This document shows, one piece after another, positions 18,631-29,141 of a stretch of DNA of 64,000 bases. Positions within the stretch are counted from its first letter, which is position 1; each line of letters starts with the position of its first letter. Source of the stretch: UBA2357 sp002344625 (GTDB lineage Bacteria > Pseudomonadota > Gammaproteobacteria > Burkholderiales > Rhodocyclaceae); NCBI GenBank assembly GCA_937995335.1, contig CALKIH010000053.1, forward strand, positions 204,070 to 268,069, read 5' to 3'. The notes under the pieces were generated by a model. The model was not told where the DNA came from. It was given only the letters and a program-made list of their open reading frames with translations, and made no database searches. The translations under genes and the position numbers were made by a program.

Positions 18631-18902
18631 TTCATGTAGGCGCGCAGGGCGCGGACGACCTGTTCGACGTCGTCCGCGCGTTCGCGCTCGGACGCATCCA
18701 TTCGTCCGAGGTGTTCGCGGATATGTCCCTCCAACACTTCGGCCATCAATCCATTCACCGCGCCGCGAATCGCCGCGATCTGCTGCAGCACGGCCGCGCA
18801 TTCGGCTTGCTGGCTCAGCGCCTTCTCCAGCGCTTCGGCCTGCCCCTTGATCCGTCGAACACGGGTCAGCAACTGCTTCTGGTTGCGGATGGTGTGCGCC
18901 AT
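18627..18902 (-). CDS. dmeR: DmeR-type Ni/Co-sensing repressor (CsoR/RcnR family)
   Basis: 91-residue all-helical repressor; AAGGAGAG precedes the ATG. The metal ligands of the RcnR/DmeR branch are all present: His3, Cys35, His60 and His64 (MAHTIRNQ, AECAAVL, EGHIREHL). This set distinguishes it from the copper-sensing CsoR (Cys-His-Cys) and supports a Ni(II)/Co(II) response. These proteins bind GC-tract operators as tetramers and release them on metal binding. The gene is divergent from a CDF efflux gene, with a matching operator in the 73-bp gap, so it is the obvious local repressor of dmeF. Confidence 0.9.
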   Translation of the reverse strand: MAHTIRNQKQLLTRVRRIKGQAEALEKALSQQAECAAVLQQIAAIRGAVNGLMAEVLEGHIREHLGRMDASERERADDVEQVVRALRAYMK

Positions 18903-18927
18903 CGCCTCTCCTTTGTTTCATGGATAT

Positions 18928-18944
18928 ATACTGGGGTATAGTAT
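18928..18944. promoter_or_regulatory. DmeR operator candidate
   Basis: ATACT-GGGGTAT-AGTAT: a G-tract flanked by inverted ATACT/AGTAT arms, the same plan as RcnR sites (TACT, G-tract, AGTA). It lies between divergent dmeR and dmeF and overlaps a -10-like TATACT on the + strand, so repressor binding would block both genes. Confidence 0.75.
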
Positions 18945-18975
18945 GTAAACTCCTTACCGCCGAGCAGAATCTACC

Positions 18976-19923
18976 ATGTCGCAAGCCGCCTCTTCCGACG
19001 AATGGACACATAGCCACGTATTCGACCGGGGCAACCCTCTGGCGGAACGCAACACTTTGCGCGCCGTGCTGCTGACCACCGCGATGATGGTGATCGAAAT
19101 CGTGGGGGGCTACGTGTTCAACTCGATGGCGCTGCTCGCCGACGGCTGGCACATGAGTTCGCATGCGCTCGCGCTGGGTCTGGCACTGTTCGCCTATGCT
19201 TCGGCGCGCCGCTTCGCACACGATGCCCGTTTCGCGTTCGGCACCTGGAAGATCGAGATCCTGGCCGGCTACACCAGCGCGCTGCTCCTGGTGGGGGTGG
19301 CCGGCCTGATGCTGTACGAGTCGATTTCACGCTTGATCGCGCCGTCGCCGATCCACTACGACCAGGCGATCGCGATAGCGGCGCTCGGGCTGGCGGTGAA
19401 TCTGATCTGCGCATGGCTGCTCAGGGGTGGCGACCACCATCACGCGCACGGGCATCAACACCACCATGACGACGACCACCGCCACGACGACCTCAATCTG
19501 CGCTCGGCCTACCTGCATGTGCTTGCGGACGCCGCAACTTCGATCCTCGCGATCGTCGCCTTGTTCGGCGGCAAACTGTGGGGCGCGAGCTGGCTCGACC
19601 CGGCCATGGGCATCGTCGGCTCCGCCCTGGTCGCGATCTGGGCCGGCGGATTGCTGCGCGATACCAGCCGCATCCTGCTCGACGCGCAGATGGATGCGCC
19701 AGTGGTGGCCGAAGTTCGAGAGGCCATCGAGACCGGCGATTCGGATGCCCGCATCACCGATCTGCACGTCTGGCAGGTCGGCAGGGGCAAGTACGCCTGC
19801 ATTCTGTGCATCGCGACCGGCACCGACGCCACCCCGTCGGATTTCCGCCAGCGCTTGGCCATTCACGAAGAACTGGTGCATGTGACGATCGAGATCAACC
19901 GGCCGCCGCCGGCCGCGTCCTGA
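18976..19923 (+). CDS. dmeF: DmeF-type cation diffusion facilitator (Co/Ni efflux)
   Basis: 315 residues, six transmembrane helices. The N-terminal WTHSHVFDRGNPLAERNT is characteristic of the DmeF branch, and ADGWHMSSHALAL holds the intramembrane metal site (Asp/His). A long histidine-rich cytoplasmic loop between TM4 and TM5 (about residues 150-172, HHHAHGHQHHHDDDHRHDD) fits cobalt/nickel handling. A C-terminal cytoplasmic domain follows. CDF proteins exchange M2+ for protons and export it from the cytoplasm. It is expressed divergently from dmeR under the shared operator. Confidence 0.92.
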   Translation: MSQAASSDEWTHSHVFDRGNPLAERNTLRAVLLTTAMMVIEIVGGYVFNSMALLADGWHMSSHALALGLALFAYASARRFAHDARFAFGTWKIEILAGYTSALLLVGVAGLMLYESISRLIAPSPIHYDQAIAIAALGLAVNLICAWLLRGGDHHHAHGHQHHHDDDHRHDDLNLRSAYLHVLADAATSILAIVALFGGKLWGASWLDPAMGIVGSALVAIWAGGLLRDTSRILLDAQMDAPVVAEVREAIETGDSDARITDLHVWQVGRGKYACILCIATGTDATPSDFRQRLAIHEELVHVTIEINRPPPAAS

Positions 19924-20004
19924 TCGCGTTTTCGCACTTGGCGCTGGCGGGCTCGGCGCGGGCTGGCCATAATCGCGCTCCTGCTCCTGCCAGGCGAATG
20001 CCCG

Positions 20005-21561
20005 ATGCCCTCCATGACCGCTCCATCCCACACGGCACACCCGCGTCGCGCCGGCCGGCGCGAGTGGTGGGGCCTGGCAGTGCTCGTCCTGCCCACGCTG
20101 CTGCTCGCGCTCGACCTCACCGTGCTGCATCTCGCCGCCCCGCACCTGGCCGCGGACCTGCGGCCCAGCAGTACCGCGCTGTTGTGGATCCTGGACATCT
20201 ACGGGTTCATGATCGCCGGCTTCCTGATCACCATGGGCACGCTCGGCGATCGCATCGGGCGCCGCAAGCTGCTGTTGTACGGCGCTTTCGCGTTCGGCGT
20301 GGCCTCGGTGCTGGCGGCCTTCTCGACCAGTTCGGGGATGCTGATCGCGACGCGCGCCCTGCTCGGCATCGCCGGCGCAACCCTGATGCCTTCCACGCTG
20401 TCGCTGATCCGCAATATGTTCCATGACGAAAGCGAGCGCAGGCTCGCGATCACGGTATGGATAAACGGTTTCATCTTCGGCAGCGCGATCGGGCCGCTGG
20501 TCGGCGGGGTAATTCTGGAGTTCTTCCCCTGGAACACGGTCTTCCTGCTGGGCGTGCCGGTGATGCTGTTGCTGCTGATCGCCGGGCCGCTGCTGTTGCC
20601 GGAATTCCGCGACGAGGCGGCCGGCCCCCTGGATCTGCCCAGCGCACTGCAATGCATCGGCATGATCCTGGCCGTCATCTTCGGCATCAAGACGCTGGCG
20701 CGCGACGGTATCGGGCTCCTGCCGGTGGCGGCCATCGTCGCCGGGCTTGCGATCGGTGCCGTGTTCATTCGCCGCCAGCAGCGGCTCGAACAGCCGATGT
20801 TCGACCTCGGCCTGTTCGCCAACCGCGGCTTCTCGGTCTCGGTGGCGGCAATGATGCTGACGATCCTGTCGCTTTCCGGCGCCTGGCTGATGGTGTTCCA
20901 GTACCTTCAGGGCGTGGCCGGCCTGTCGCCGCTGCAGGCCGGCATCGTGATGCTGCCGCCGGCACTCGGGCAGGTGGCCGCGTCCATGTTCGTGCCCCGC
21001 CTGGCCGGGCGGATGGCGCCATCGCGGCTGGTGAGCCTGGGCCTGCTGCTGGCGGTGCCGGGTTTGGGCGCGATGATGCTGGTCGGCGGACCGGCGTCGG
21101 TATGGCTGCTGGTCGGCGGCACCCTGCTGATGGGAATGGGCGTGATGCCGATGATGATTCTGGGCACCGATCTCGTGATCGGTTCGGCGCCGCCCAACAA
21201 GACCGGCGCAGCCTCCGCCACGTCCGAAACCGCCACCGAACTGGGCATGGCACTCGGCATCGCCATCATCGGCAGCATCGGAGCGGCAATCTATCGCAAG
21301 CACATGCAGGCCAGCCTGCCCGCCGGCCTGCCGCCGGATCAAGCCGCCGCCGCCACCGACACGCTGGGCGGCGCCGTGGGTGTGGCCGCGACACTGGCCG
21401 ACCCCGGCACGGCCGACGCCCTGCTCGCCGCGGCCCATGCGGCGTTTTCACAGGCGCTGCATGTCAATGCGATGATCGGCGCGGCCTTCATGCTGGCCAC
21501 GGCACTGATTGCCGCGCGCTTTCTGCCGCGCACGCTGCCGGGCGGCCACGGACACACCTGA
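20005..21561 (+). CDS. DHA2-family MFS exporter (SmvA/QacA-like)
   Basis: 518 residues with about 14 hydrophobic helices, the size of the DHA2 drug:H+ antiporters. Motif A is clear (GTLGDRIGRRKLLL) and the DHA2 TM1 signature LDLTVLHLAAPHL resembles SmvA/QacA multidrug exporters of quaternary ammonium compounds and viologens. ATG 20005 and ATG 20014 are both possible starts; CCAGGCG precedes the first. The gene follows dmeF by 81 bp on the same strand but is not metal-related in sequence. Substrates are predicted only by family. Confidence 0.9.
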   Translation: MPSMTAPSHTAHPRRAGRREWWGLAVLVLPTLLLALDLTVLHLAAPHLAADLRPSSTALLWILDIYGFMIAGFLITMGTLGDRIGRRKLLLYGAFAFGVASVLAAFSTSSGMLIATRALLGIAGATLMPSTLSLIRNMFHDESERRLAITVWINGFIFGSAIGPLVGGVILEFFPWNTVFLLGVPVMLLLLIAGPLLLPEFRDEAAGPLDLPSALQCIGMILAVIFGIKTLARDGIGLLPVAAIVAGLAIGAVFIRRQQRLEQPMFDLGLFANRGFSVSVAAMMLTILSLSGAWLMVFQYLQGVAGLSPLQAGIVMLPPALGQVAASMFVPRLAGRMAPSRLVSLGLLLAVPGLGAMMLVGGPASVWLLVGGTLLMGMGVMPMMILGTDLVIGSAPPNKTGAASATSETATELGMALGIAIIGSIGAAIYRKHMQASLPAGLPPDQAAAATDTLGGAVGVAATLADPGTADALLAAAHAAFSQALHVNAMIGAAFMLATALIAARFLPRTLPGGHGHT

Positions 21562-21664
21562 TCCGGCCTACCCGCCCGTAACACGCCCGTCATCTGCTCC
21601 GGCTATCGTCCCGCGACTTGGCTCGCGACGAGCCGGCAACCTTGACCGAATGGCGGAAGTGACG

Positions 21665-23089
21665 ATGAACCGGATCAGCCTAATCTCCGCGGCCTTGCTG
21701 GCCGCATTCAGCTTCAACCCCAGCCATGCCGCGCCCGTCTGCACAGGCTCGTCGCTGGACGACGGGACCCCGGTGCTGAGCTGCGGCGAAGCAGGTTCGT
21801 CGCCGCTCGTCGACAGTCGCGACGCGCTGCAGGTACGCGTCGAGGCCGGCGCCGGCGTAACCAGCAGCTCGCGGAACACGACGCCGCTGGACCTGGGCGG
21901 CGCCGCCCAGGTCGTGACCAACGGCGGCACGATCGCCAACACCGACAGCCGCAACAATGCCTATGCGATCACCAGCCGCGGCAACGATCTGAGCATCATC
22001 AACCGCGGCGAGATCAGCAGTGGCGACCGCGCCATCGAAGTATTGGGTGGCAGGGGCGGTCTCAAGGTGGAAAACCATGGCGAGATTTCCGCACGTCGAC
22101 AGGCGGTCCGTTCGCTCGAGGGTTTCGAGAACGCGGAAGTGATCAACCACGGCCTGATCGAATCCCAGGAGGGCCGCGCACTGCAACTGCGTGGCGACGG
22201 CGCGCGCGTGATCAACCGTGGCAACCTGGTCGCAGGCGAGGAGGTCGTCGAGGCGCGCGGCAATTTCTACATGGAGAACTACGGCAACGTGGTGTTGCGC
22301 GACGGGGTGCTCGATGGCGACGGCGTGCAGTTCGCATCCGGCACCTTGCACAACTCGGGTCTGATCAGCGGCAGCGACGACGGGGTGGACCTCGATGAAG
22401 GGCGGGTGCACAACCAAGCCGATGGCCGCATCGTCTCGACCGGCGACGACGCTACCCGCGACGCGGGCGGCATCGACGTCGATCCAGATTTCGACAACGG
22501 GGTCGACCCGATCCGCCCGGCCGGCGACCTGGCCATCATCAACGAAGGCCTTATCGAAGGGCCGCGCGCGATCGTCACCGACCTCGCGAGCACCGCGTCG
22601 ATCGATATCATCAACAGCGGCACCCTGTACGGCCGCAGCGGCATTGCGGTCGATCTGGCCCCGGGCCAGGGCGACAGCACGCTCACCATCAAGGGCGGCA
22701 GCGACATTCGCGGTGACGTGCTGTTCGGCGCGGGCAACGACAGCATCTTCATCGACAACCTGGTCTCGGGCAAGCTGGGCACGAGTGTGTTCGATGGCGG
22801 GCGGGGTCGCAACAGCGTGTATTTCTTGAGCTACACGCTGACCGATTTGCTCAGCTTCCTGTTCGACGGCGATGTCGTCGAACTCTCGTTCGCAAGCCTG
22901 GCGGGCAAGGTCAGCGGAAGCTTCCGCGGCTTCGATTCCTGGGGCTTCGGGGATGGCTCGCAATACGACACGCTGGCGCTCGCCAGCCACTTCGACAACG
23001 CGAACACGGTACCGACCCCCGCCACGCTGCCGCTTCTACTGAGCGCGCTGGGTGGTCTGTGGCTTGCCGGCCGGCGTCGCAGGCACTGA
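21665..23089 (+). CDS. PEP-CTERM beta-solenoid surface protein
   Basis: 474 residues from ATG 21665 (GGAAG upstream). A signal peptide (about residues 1-23) precedes a long series of imperfect repeats of about 20 residues of the type LSIINRGEI, LKVENHGEI, AEVINHGLI, ARVINRGNL, a parallel beta-helix pattern like that of autotransporter passengers. The C-terminus is a PEP-CTERM sorting signal: VPTPATLPLLLSALGG, a hydrophobic helix, then RRRRH. PEP-CTERM proteins are processed by exosortase (EpsH) in biofilm-forming Gram-negatives. No exosortase gene is in the window. No enzymatic motif is visible. The last 54 bp overlap the 3' end of the convergent DUF2721 gene. Confidence 0.85.
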   Translation: MNRISLISAALLAAFSFNPSHAAPVCTGSSLDDGTPVLSCGEAGSSPLVDSRDALQVRVEAGAGVTSSSRNTTPLDLGGAAQVVTNGGTIANTDSRNNAYAITSRGNDLSIINRGEISSGDRAIEVLGGRGGLKVENHGEISARRQAVRSLEGFENAEVINHGLIESQEGRALQLRGDGARVINRGNLVAGEEVVEARGNFYMENYGNVVLRDGVLDGDGVQFASGTLHNSGLISGSDDGVDLDEGRVHNQADGRIVSTGDDATRDAGGIDVDPDFDNGVDPIRPAGDLAIINEGLIEGPRAIVTDLASTASIDIINSGTLYGRSGIAVDLAPGQGDSTLTIKGGSDIRGDVLFGAGNDSIFIDNLVSGKLGTSVFDGGRGRNSVYFLSYTLTDLLSFLFDGDVVELSFASLAGKVSGSFRGFDSWGFGDGSQYDTLALASHFDNANTVPTPATLPLLLSALGGLWLAGRRRRH

Positions 23090-23482
23090 AGCAGCGTGCC
23101 CCGCGCGTTCCAGATCCTCCACCACCAGCGACAGCGCACCGGTGGAGATCAGCACTTCCGCCAGCGACAACACCAGCGAAACGGTCAAGGCGAGCAGGCT
23201 GGCACCGAACAGCCACTTGCCGGTCAGCTCGGCGGTGAGAAACAAGGCCAGCATCGCCAGGGCGCACAGCAGGAAGCTGAACACGCCGAAGCCCTGCATG
23301 TACTGGGTCAGCCTGATGCGTTTCTTCAGGCCCGGCAATTGCCGCTGCACCAGCGGCGCACCCCGGTCCTGCGAGGCATTGAGCTGCCGGATCACCTGCG
23401 CGAGCGTGAGAAAGCGATTCGTATACGCGAGCAGCAACAGCGAAATCGCCGGGAACAGGAGGGCGGGTGTGGTGAGGTTCAT
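23036..23482 (-). CDS. DUF2721 membrane protein
   Basis: 148 residues; three hydrophobic segments (about 7-22, 64-84, 90-115) separated by a basic loop (LPGLKKRIRLTQYMQG). Size and pattern match the DUF2721 family of small membrane proteins of unknown function. The 3' end overlaps the PEP-CTERM gene tail-to-tail by 54 bp. The ribosome-binding site is weak. No function can be assigned. Confidence 0.8.
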   Translation of the reverse strand: MNLTTPALLFPAISLLLLAYTNRFLTLAQVIRQLNASQDRGAPLVQRQLPGLKKRIRLTQYMQGFGVFSFLLCALAMLALFLTAELTGKWLFGASLLALTVSLVLSLAEVLISTGALSLVVEDLERAGHAASVPATPAGKPQTTQRAQ

Positions 23483-23562
23483 GTGGGGGCATTCTAGCCG
23501 CGATCGGCGCCCCCGTATCGCGGGCAGTCACCAACCCCGACGTTTGCGCACACCCCGCGCTT

Positions 23563-24510
23563 TCACCACTCACCCCACCCGCGCGCGACCCGCGCGGCAA
23601 TCCGCGCCGCGACGCGGGCGGTGAGGCCGTCACGGTCGAAAGCAGGATTCAGCTCGGCGATGTCGGCGGCGATCAGGCGACCGGAGGCCAGCACCGTGTC
23701 GATCAACGCTTCGACCTGGGCCAGCGGCACCCCCAGCGCCGCCGGGGCGGAAACACCCGGCGCCAGGCCGCCGGGCAGCACGTCCAGGCAGATCGTCAGA
23801 TATGCCGCATCGCAGGCGGCGAGGTCGGCGGCGAGCTGCTGGCGGACAACGGCAAGCGCGGCGGCATCCTGCAGATGCTCGTCCAGCCAGTAACGCACCC
23901 CCAGCGCGTCCGCGCGCTGGAACAAGGCCTGGGTGTTGGCGAAGCGGCTGATGCCGAACACACGGTAGTCGAACGGCCGGCCGGCGGCGGCGCAGTGCGC
24001 TTGGATCTGGCGGAAAGGCGTACCGGAGTTGCCGCACGCCGCGACCCGCAGATCGAAATGCGCATCCAGGTTGACGATCACCACCCGCCATGGCGCCGGG
24101 CGGGCAGCGGCGATACCCTGGAAGCTGCCCCAGGCGAGCTCATGGCCACCCCCCAGCACCAGCGGCAGGCTGCCGCGCGCGATCGCCGCGGCGACCTGCC
24201 CGGCCAGCTGGGCCTGGGCGTCTTCCAGGCGCTCGCCCTCGCAATGCACATCGCCGGCGTCGAAGATGGCGGGCTCACCCAGCACCGGCATGCCGGCCAG
24301 CGCGGTGCGCAACGCCCGCGGCCCGGCGGATGCGCCGGGGCGGCCGGCATTGCGGCGCACACCCTCGTCTACCGCGAAGCCGATCAGGGTGACGCCGCCG
24401 TGCGAGTCGTCCCGCAGCGCTTCGACATGCTGGTGCCAGCGCCGGCTGGGGCCGCTTTCCTCAGCGTCGATCCGGCCTTGCCAGACGAAATCCTGCGACA
24501 GCGGGTTCAT
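23563..24510 (-). CDS. hutG: Formimidoylglutamase
   Basis: 315 residues from ATG 24510, which overlaps the hutI stop as ATGA, showing translational coupling. Arginase/agmatinase-fold enzyme with the dinuclear Mn motifs GGGHELAWG, NLDAHFDLR and CLDVLPGGLAPGVSAP. In the histidine pathway it hydrolyses N-formimidoyl-L-glutamate to glutamate and formamide, the last step here. It is the final gene of hutUHIG. The arginase-type HutG means the direct one-step route, and no hutF or formylglutamate deformylase is present. Confidence 0.93.
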   Translation of the reverse strand: MNPLSQDFVWQGRIDAEESGPSRRWHQHVEALRDDSHGGVTLIGFAVDEGVRRNAGRPGASAGPRALRTALAGMPVLGEPAIFDAGDVHCEGERLEDAQAQLAGQVAAAIARGSLPLVLGGGHELAWGSFQGIAAARPAPWRVVIVNLDAHFDLRVAACGNSGTPFRQIQAHCAAAGRPFDYRVFGISRFANTQALFQRADALGVRYWLDEHLQDAAALAVVRQQLAADLAACDAAYLTICLDVLPGGLAPGVSAPAALGVPLAQVEALIDTVLASGRLIAADIAELNPAFDRDGLTARVAARIAARVARGWGEW

Positions 24511-25730
24511 GCGCGCACCTCGCCGGCAACGACGACGCACTGCGTCGGGTTGTGGCCGAACCAGTAGGCCAGCTCACAGGGGTGGTCCAGGCGCCAGGCG
24601 ACGAAATCGGCCCGCATGCCCGGTGCCAGCACACCACGGTCATGGAGCCCGAGCGCACGCGCCGCGTGCATGGTGGTCCCTTGCACCGCCTCGAGCGGCG
24701 TCAGGCGGAACAGGGTGCACGCCATGTTGATCATCAGCAACAGCGACAGACCGGGCGCAGTGCCGGGATTGTGGTCGGTGGCCACCGCCATCGGCACGCC
24801 GGCCGCACGCAGCGCGGCAACCGGCGGCAAGCGCGTTTCACGCAGAAAATAGAAGGCCCCCGGCAACAATACCGCCACGCTGCCGGCACGGCGCAGCGCC
24901 AGGATGCCGTCCTCGCCCAAGTACTCGAGGTGGTCACACGAGCGCGCGCCGAAGCCCGCCGCGAGCACGGCGCCCCTCTGGTCGGACAACTGCTCGGCAT
25001 GCAGCTTCACCGGCAGGCCCAGCGCCTGCGCCGCCGAGAACACCCGCCGCGTCTGCGCCGGGCTGAAGCCGATGTGCTCGCAGAAGGCGTCGACGGCATC
25101 GACGAGGCCCTCCGCATGCAGCACCGGCAGCCAGGCGCACACCGCGTCGATGTAGTCGTCCGGCCGCCCCGCGAACTCGGGCGGCACGGCGTGGGCGCCG
25201 AGAAAGGTGGTATGCACGCTCACCGACAGTTCGGCGCCGATGCGCCGGGCGACGCGCAGGCAGCGCGCCTCGGCTTCCAGCGACAGCCCGTAACCGGACT
25301 TGATTTCCAGGGTGGTGACCCCCTCGGCCATCAGGCTGCGGGCGCGGCCCGCGGCGGCCTCGAAGAGCGTTTCCGCGTCCGCCGCGCGGGTAGCGGCGAC
25401 GCTGGAACGGATGCCGCCGCCGGCGCGGGCGATGTCTTCGTAGCTCGCACCGTTCAGGCGCTGCTCGAACTCGCTGGCGCGCTGGCCACCGTAGACGAGG
25501 TGGGTATGACAATCGACCAGGCCGGGGGTGAGCAACGCGCCGTCGAGGTCGTGGCGGGTCGCCACCCGCCGTGCAAGCGTGGGCGGAATGTCAGCTTCGC
25601 AGCCGACCCAGGCGATGGTCGCGCCGTCGCTCAGCACCGCGCCATCCTCGATCAGGCCCCAGCCCGCTCCCGCAAGCGTGGCGAGGCGCGCGTGACGCCA
25701 CAGGACCAGGCCGGCGGGCTTGCCGTCCAT
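24507..25730 (-). CDS. hutI: Imidazolonepropionase
   Basis: 407 residues from ATG 25730, only 1 nt after the hutH stop. Amidohydrolase-fold enzyme: metal motif HTHLVYGG near residue 75, substrate-binding ARAGGGIRSSV and KSGYGLSLE, and the metal/catalytic region VKLHAEQLSD with a later TDHNPG. It converts 4-imidazolone-5-propionate to N-formimidoylglutamate in histidine degradation. A longer open frame continues upstream inside hutH but has no start support. Confidence 0.95.
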   Translation of the reverse strand: MDGKPAGLVLWRHARLATLAGAGWGLIEDGAVLSDGATIAWVGCEADIPPTLARRVATRHDLDGALLTPGLVDCHTHLVYGGQRASEFEQRLNGASYEDIARAGGGIRSSVAATRAADAETLFEAAAGRARSLMAEGVTTLEIKSGYGLSLEAEARCLRVARRIGAELSVSVHTTFLGAHAVPPEFAGRPDDYIDAVCAWLPVLHAEGLVDAVDAFCEHIGFSPAQTRRVFSAAQALGLPVKLHAEQLSDQRGAVLAAGFGARSCDHLEYLGEDGILALRRAGSVAVLLPGAFYFLRETRLPPVAALRAAGVPMAVATDHNPGTAPGLSLLLMINMACTLFRLTPLEAVQGTTMHAARALGLHDRGVLAPGMRADFVAWRLDHPCELAYWFGHNPTQCVVVAGEVRA

Positions 25731-25731
25731 G

Positions 25732-27267
25732 TCAATGGCTCCACACCGCCGCGATGCGATCGCGGCAGGCGGCGCTGGCTTCGCCCTCGAGTACCAGGCG
25801 CTTGGCGGCCTCGATGTCGGGTGCGAACAGGCGGTCCGCGGCGTAGAAGGGTACGTCCGCGCGCAGGCGCGCCTGCACTGCGGCAAGCTGCGGCGAGGTC
25901 GCGAGCGGGCGGTGGAAATCCACGCCCTGCGCGGCGGCCAGCCACTCGATGGCGAGTATCGTGGCGGTGTTGTCGGCCATCTCGGCGAGGCGGCGGCCGG
26001 CGTAGGTGGCCATGCTGACATGGTCCTCCTGGTTGGCGGAGGTGGGCAGGCTGTCGACGCTGGCCGGGTGGGCGTGCGACTTGTTCTCCGACGCCAGCGC
26101 AGCGGCGGTGACATGCGCGATCATGAAACCGGAATTCAGGCCGGGGTGGTCGACCAGGAAGGGCGGCAGGCCCGACAGGCCGCTGTCGATCAGCAGGGCG
26201 ATGCGCCGTTCCGAGATCGCACCGATCTCGGCGATCGCCAGCGCCAGGGTATCGGCGGCGAAGGCCACCGGCTCGGCGTGGAAATTGCCGCCCGACAGCA
26301 CCTCGTCGGTGTCGGCGAACACCAGCGGGTTGTCGGTGACCGCATTGGCCTCGATCAGCAAGGTGCGCGCGGCGTTCTCGATCAGGTCGCGGCAGGCGCC
26401 CATCACCTGCGGCTGGCAGCGCAGGCTGTACGGGTCTTGCACGCGTTCGTCGTCATCGACATGCGACCGGCGGATCTGGCTGCCTTCCAGCAGCGCGCGG
26501 GTGACCGCCGCCATCGCGATCTGACCGGGCTGGCCACGAACCGCATGGATGCGCGGGTCGAAGGGCGCATCGCTGCCCTTGGCGGCATCCACGCACAAGG
26601 CGCCGGTCACGGTACCGGCTTCCAGCAGGCGCTCGGCCATGAACAGGCCGTGCAGCGCCAGCGCGGTGGATACCTGAGTGCCGTTGATCAGCGCCAGACC
26701 CTCCTTGGCGGCGAGCACGAGCGGCGCGATGCCGGCCCGCTGCAGCGCGGCGGCGGCAGGCACCAACCGGCCGTCCACCCGCACCTCGCCTTCGCCCATC
26801 AGCGCCAGCGTCAGGTGCGACAGCGGTGCCAGGTCGCCGGAGGCGCCAACCGAGCCCTTGACCGGAATCAGCGGCAGAATGCCGGCATCGAGCAGCGCCA
26901 GCAGGGTGTCGATAACCACCGACCGCACCCCGGAATAGCCGCGCGCGAGGCTGGCCGCCTTCATCACCATCACCAGCCGTACGCAGGCATCGGACATCGC
27001 CTCGCCGGTGCCGACCGAATGCGACAGGATCAGGTTGCGCTGCAGTTGCTCGAGCTGCGCATCCGGTATACGGGTGCGGGCGAGCTTGCCGAAGCCGGTG
27101 TTGATGCCGTAGGCGGCATCGCCCTTGGCGACGATGCGCTGGATGGTCGCCACCGCGGCGTCGATCGCGGCCCGCGCGGACGGCGGCAGCGACACCGGTA
27201 GCGGGCCCTGCCACAACGCCCGCAGCTCGGCCAGGCCGAGCCGGCCCGGGTTCAGGATGAGTTCCAT
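25732..27267 (-). CDS. hutH: Histidine ammonia-lyase
   Basis: 511 residues. The self-forming MIO cofactor triad Ala142-Ser143-Gly144 lies in the canonical context SVGASGDLAPLSH. It deaminates histidine to urocanate, the entry step of the pathway. GAGGA lies about 9 nt before ATG 27267. It sits 11 nt after hutU and 1 nt before hutI, a compact operon under the promoter at 29070-29099. Confidence 0.96.
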   Translation of the reverse strand: MELILNPGRLGLAELRALWQGPLPVSLPPSARAAIDAAVATIQRIVAKGDAAYGINTGFGKLARTRIPDAQLEQLQRNLILSHSVGTGEAMSDACVRLVMVMKAASLARGYSGVRSVVIDTLLALLDAGILPLIPVKGSVGASGDLAPLSHLTLALMGEGEVRVDGRLVPAAAALQRAGIAPLVLAAKEGLALINGTQVSTALALHGLFMAERLLEAGTVTGALCVDAAKGSDAPFDPRIHAVRGQPGQIAMAAVTRALLEGSQIRRSHVDDDERVQDPYSLRCQPQVMGACRDLIENAARTLLIEANAVTDNPLVFADTDEVLSGGNFHAEPVAFAADTLALAIAEIGAISERRIALLIDSGLSGLPPFLVDHPGLNSGFMIAHVTAAALASENKSHAHPASVDSLPTSANQEDHVSMATYAGRRLAEMADNTATILAIEWLAAAQGVDFHRPLATSPQLAAVQARLRADVPFYAADRLFAPDIEAAKRLVLEGEASAACRDRIAAVWSH

Positions 27268-27278
27268 GTGCGTGTTCC

Positions 27279-28988
<1,710 letters not shown>

Positions 28989-29060
28989 GCTGTTCTCCGT
29001 GGTGGCGTGGATGGAGGGGGTCGATTCCTCGATGCGACCATCGCGCGTCGGCGACTATGT

Positions 29061-29070
29061 TGTATATACA
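29061..29070. promoter_or_regulatory. HutC operator 1
   Basis: Perfect palindrome TGTATATACA, the core of HutC-type operators. On the minus strand it lies directly after the -10 element of the hutU promoter, over the expected transcription start, a position that would block RNA polymerase. Confidence 0.75.
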
Positions 29071-29099
29071 TATTATTAGCGATAAGTTTATATTGTCAA
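29070..29099 (-). promoter_or_regulatory. hutU promoter (-35 TTGACA, -10 TAATAT)
   Basis: Read on the minus strand: TTGACA (29099-29094), an 18-nt spacer, then TAATAT (29075-29070). It is a near-consensus sigma-70 promoter pointing at hutU. HutC operator 1 lies at its start site and operator 2 overlaps its -35 element. Confidence 0.7.
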
Positions 29100-29104
29100 T
29101 ACAA
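29093..29104. promoter_or_regulatory. HutC operator 2
   Basis: TTGT-CAAT-ACAA, an inverted repeat with the same outer arms as the HutC consensus (TTGTATATACAA). It overlaps the -35 element of the hutU promoter and lies about 40 bp before hutC, so it may also serve autoregulation. Confidence 0.55.
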
Positions 29105-29141
29105 TTCGGCTTGACCATCTTTTCGCCATTGCCGAACCGAA

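Noticed and set aside
19327..21438. 703-codon minus-strand frame over dmeF and the MFS gene
   Set aside because: Gln/Arg/His-rich shadow spanning two clear genes in the other direction.
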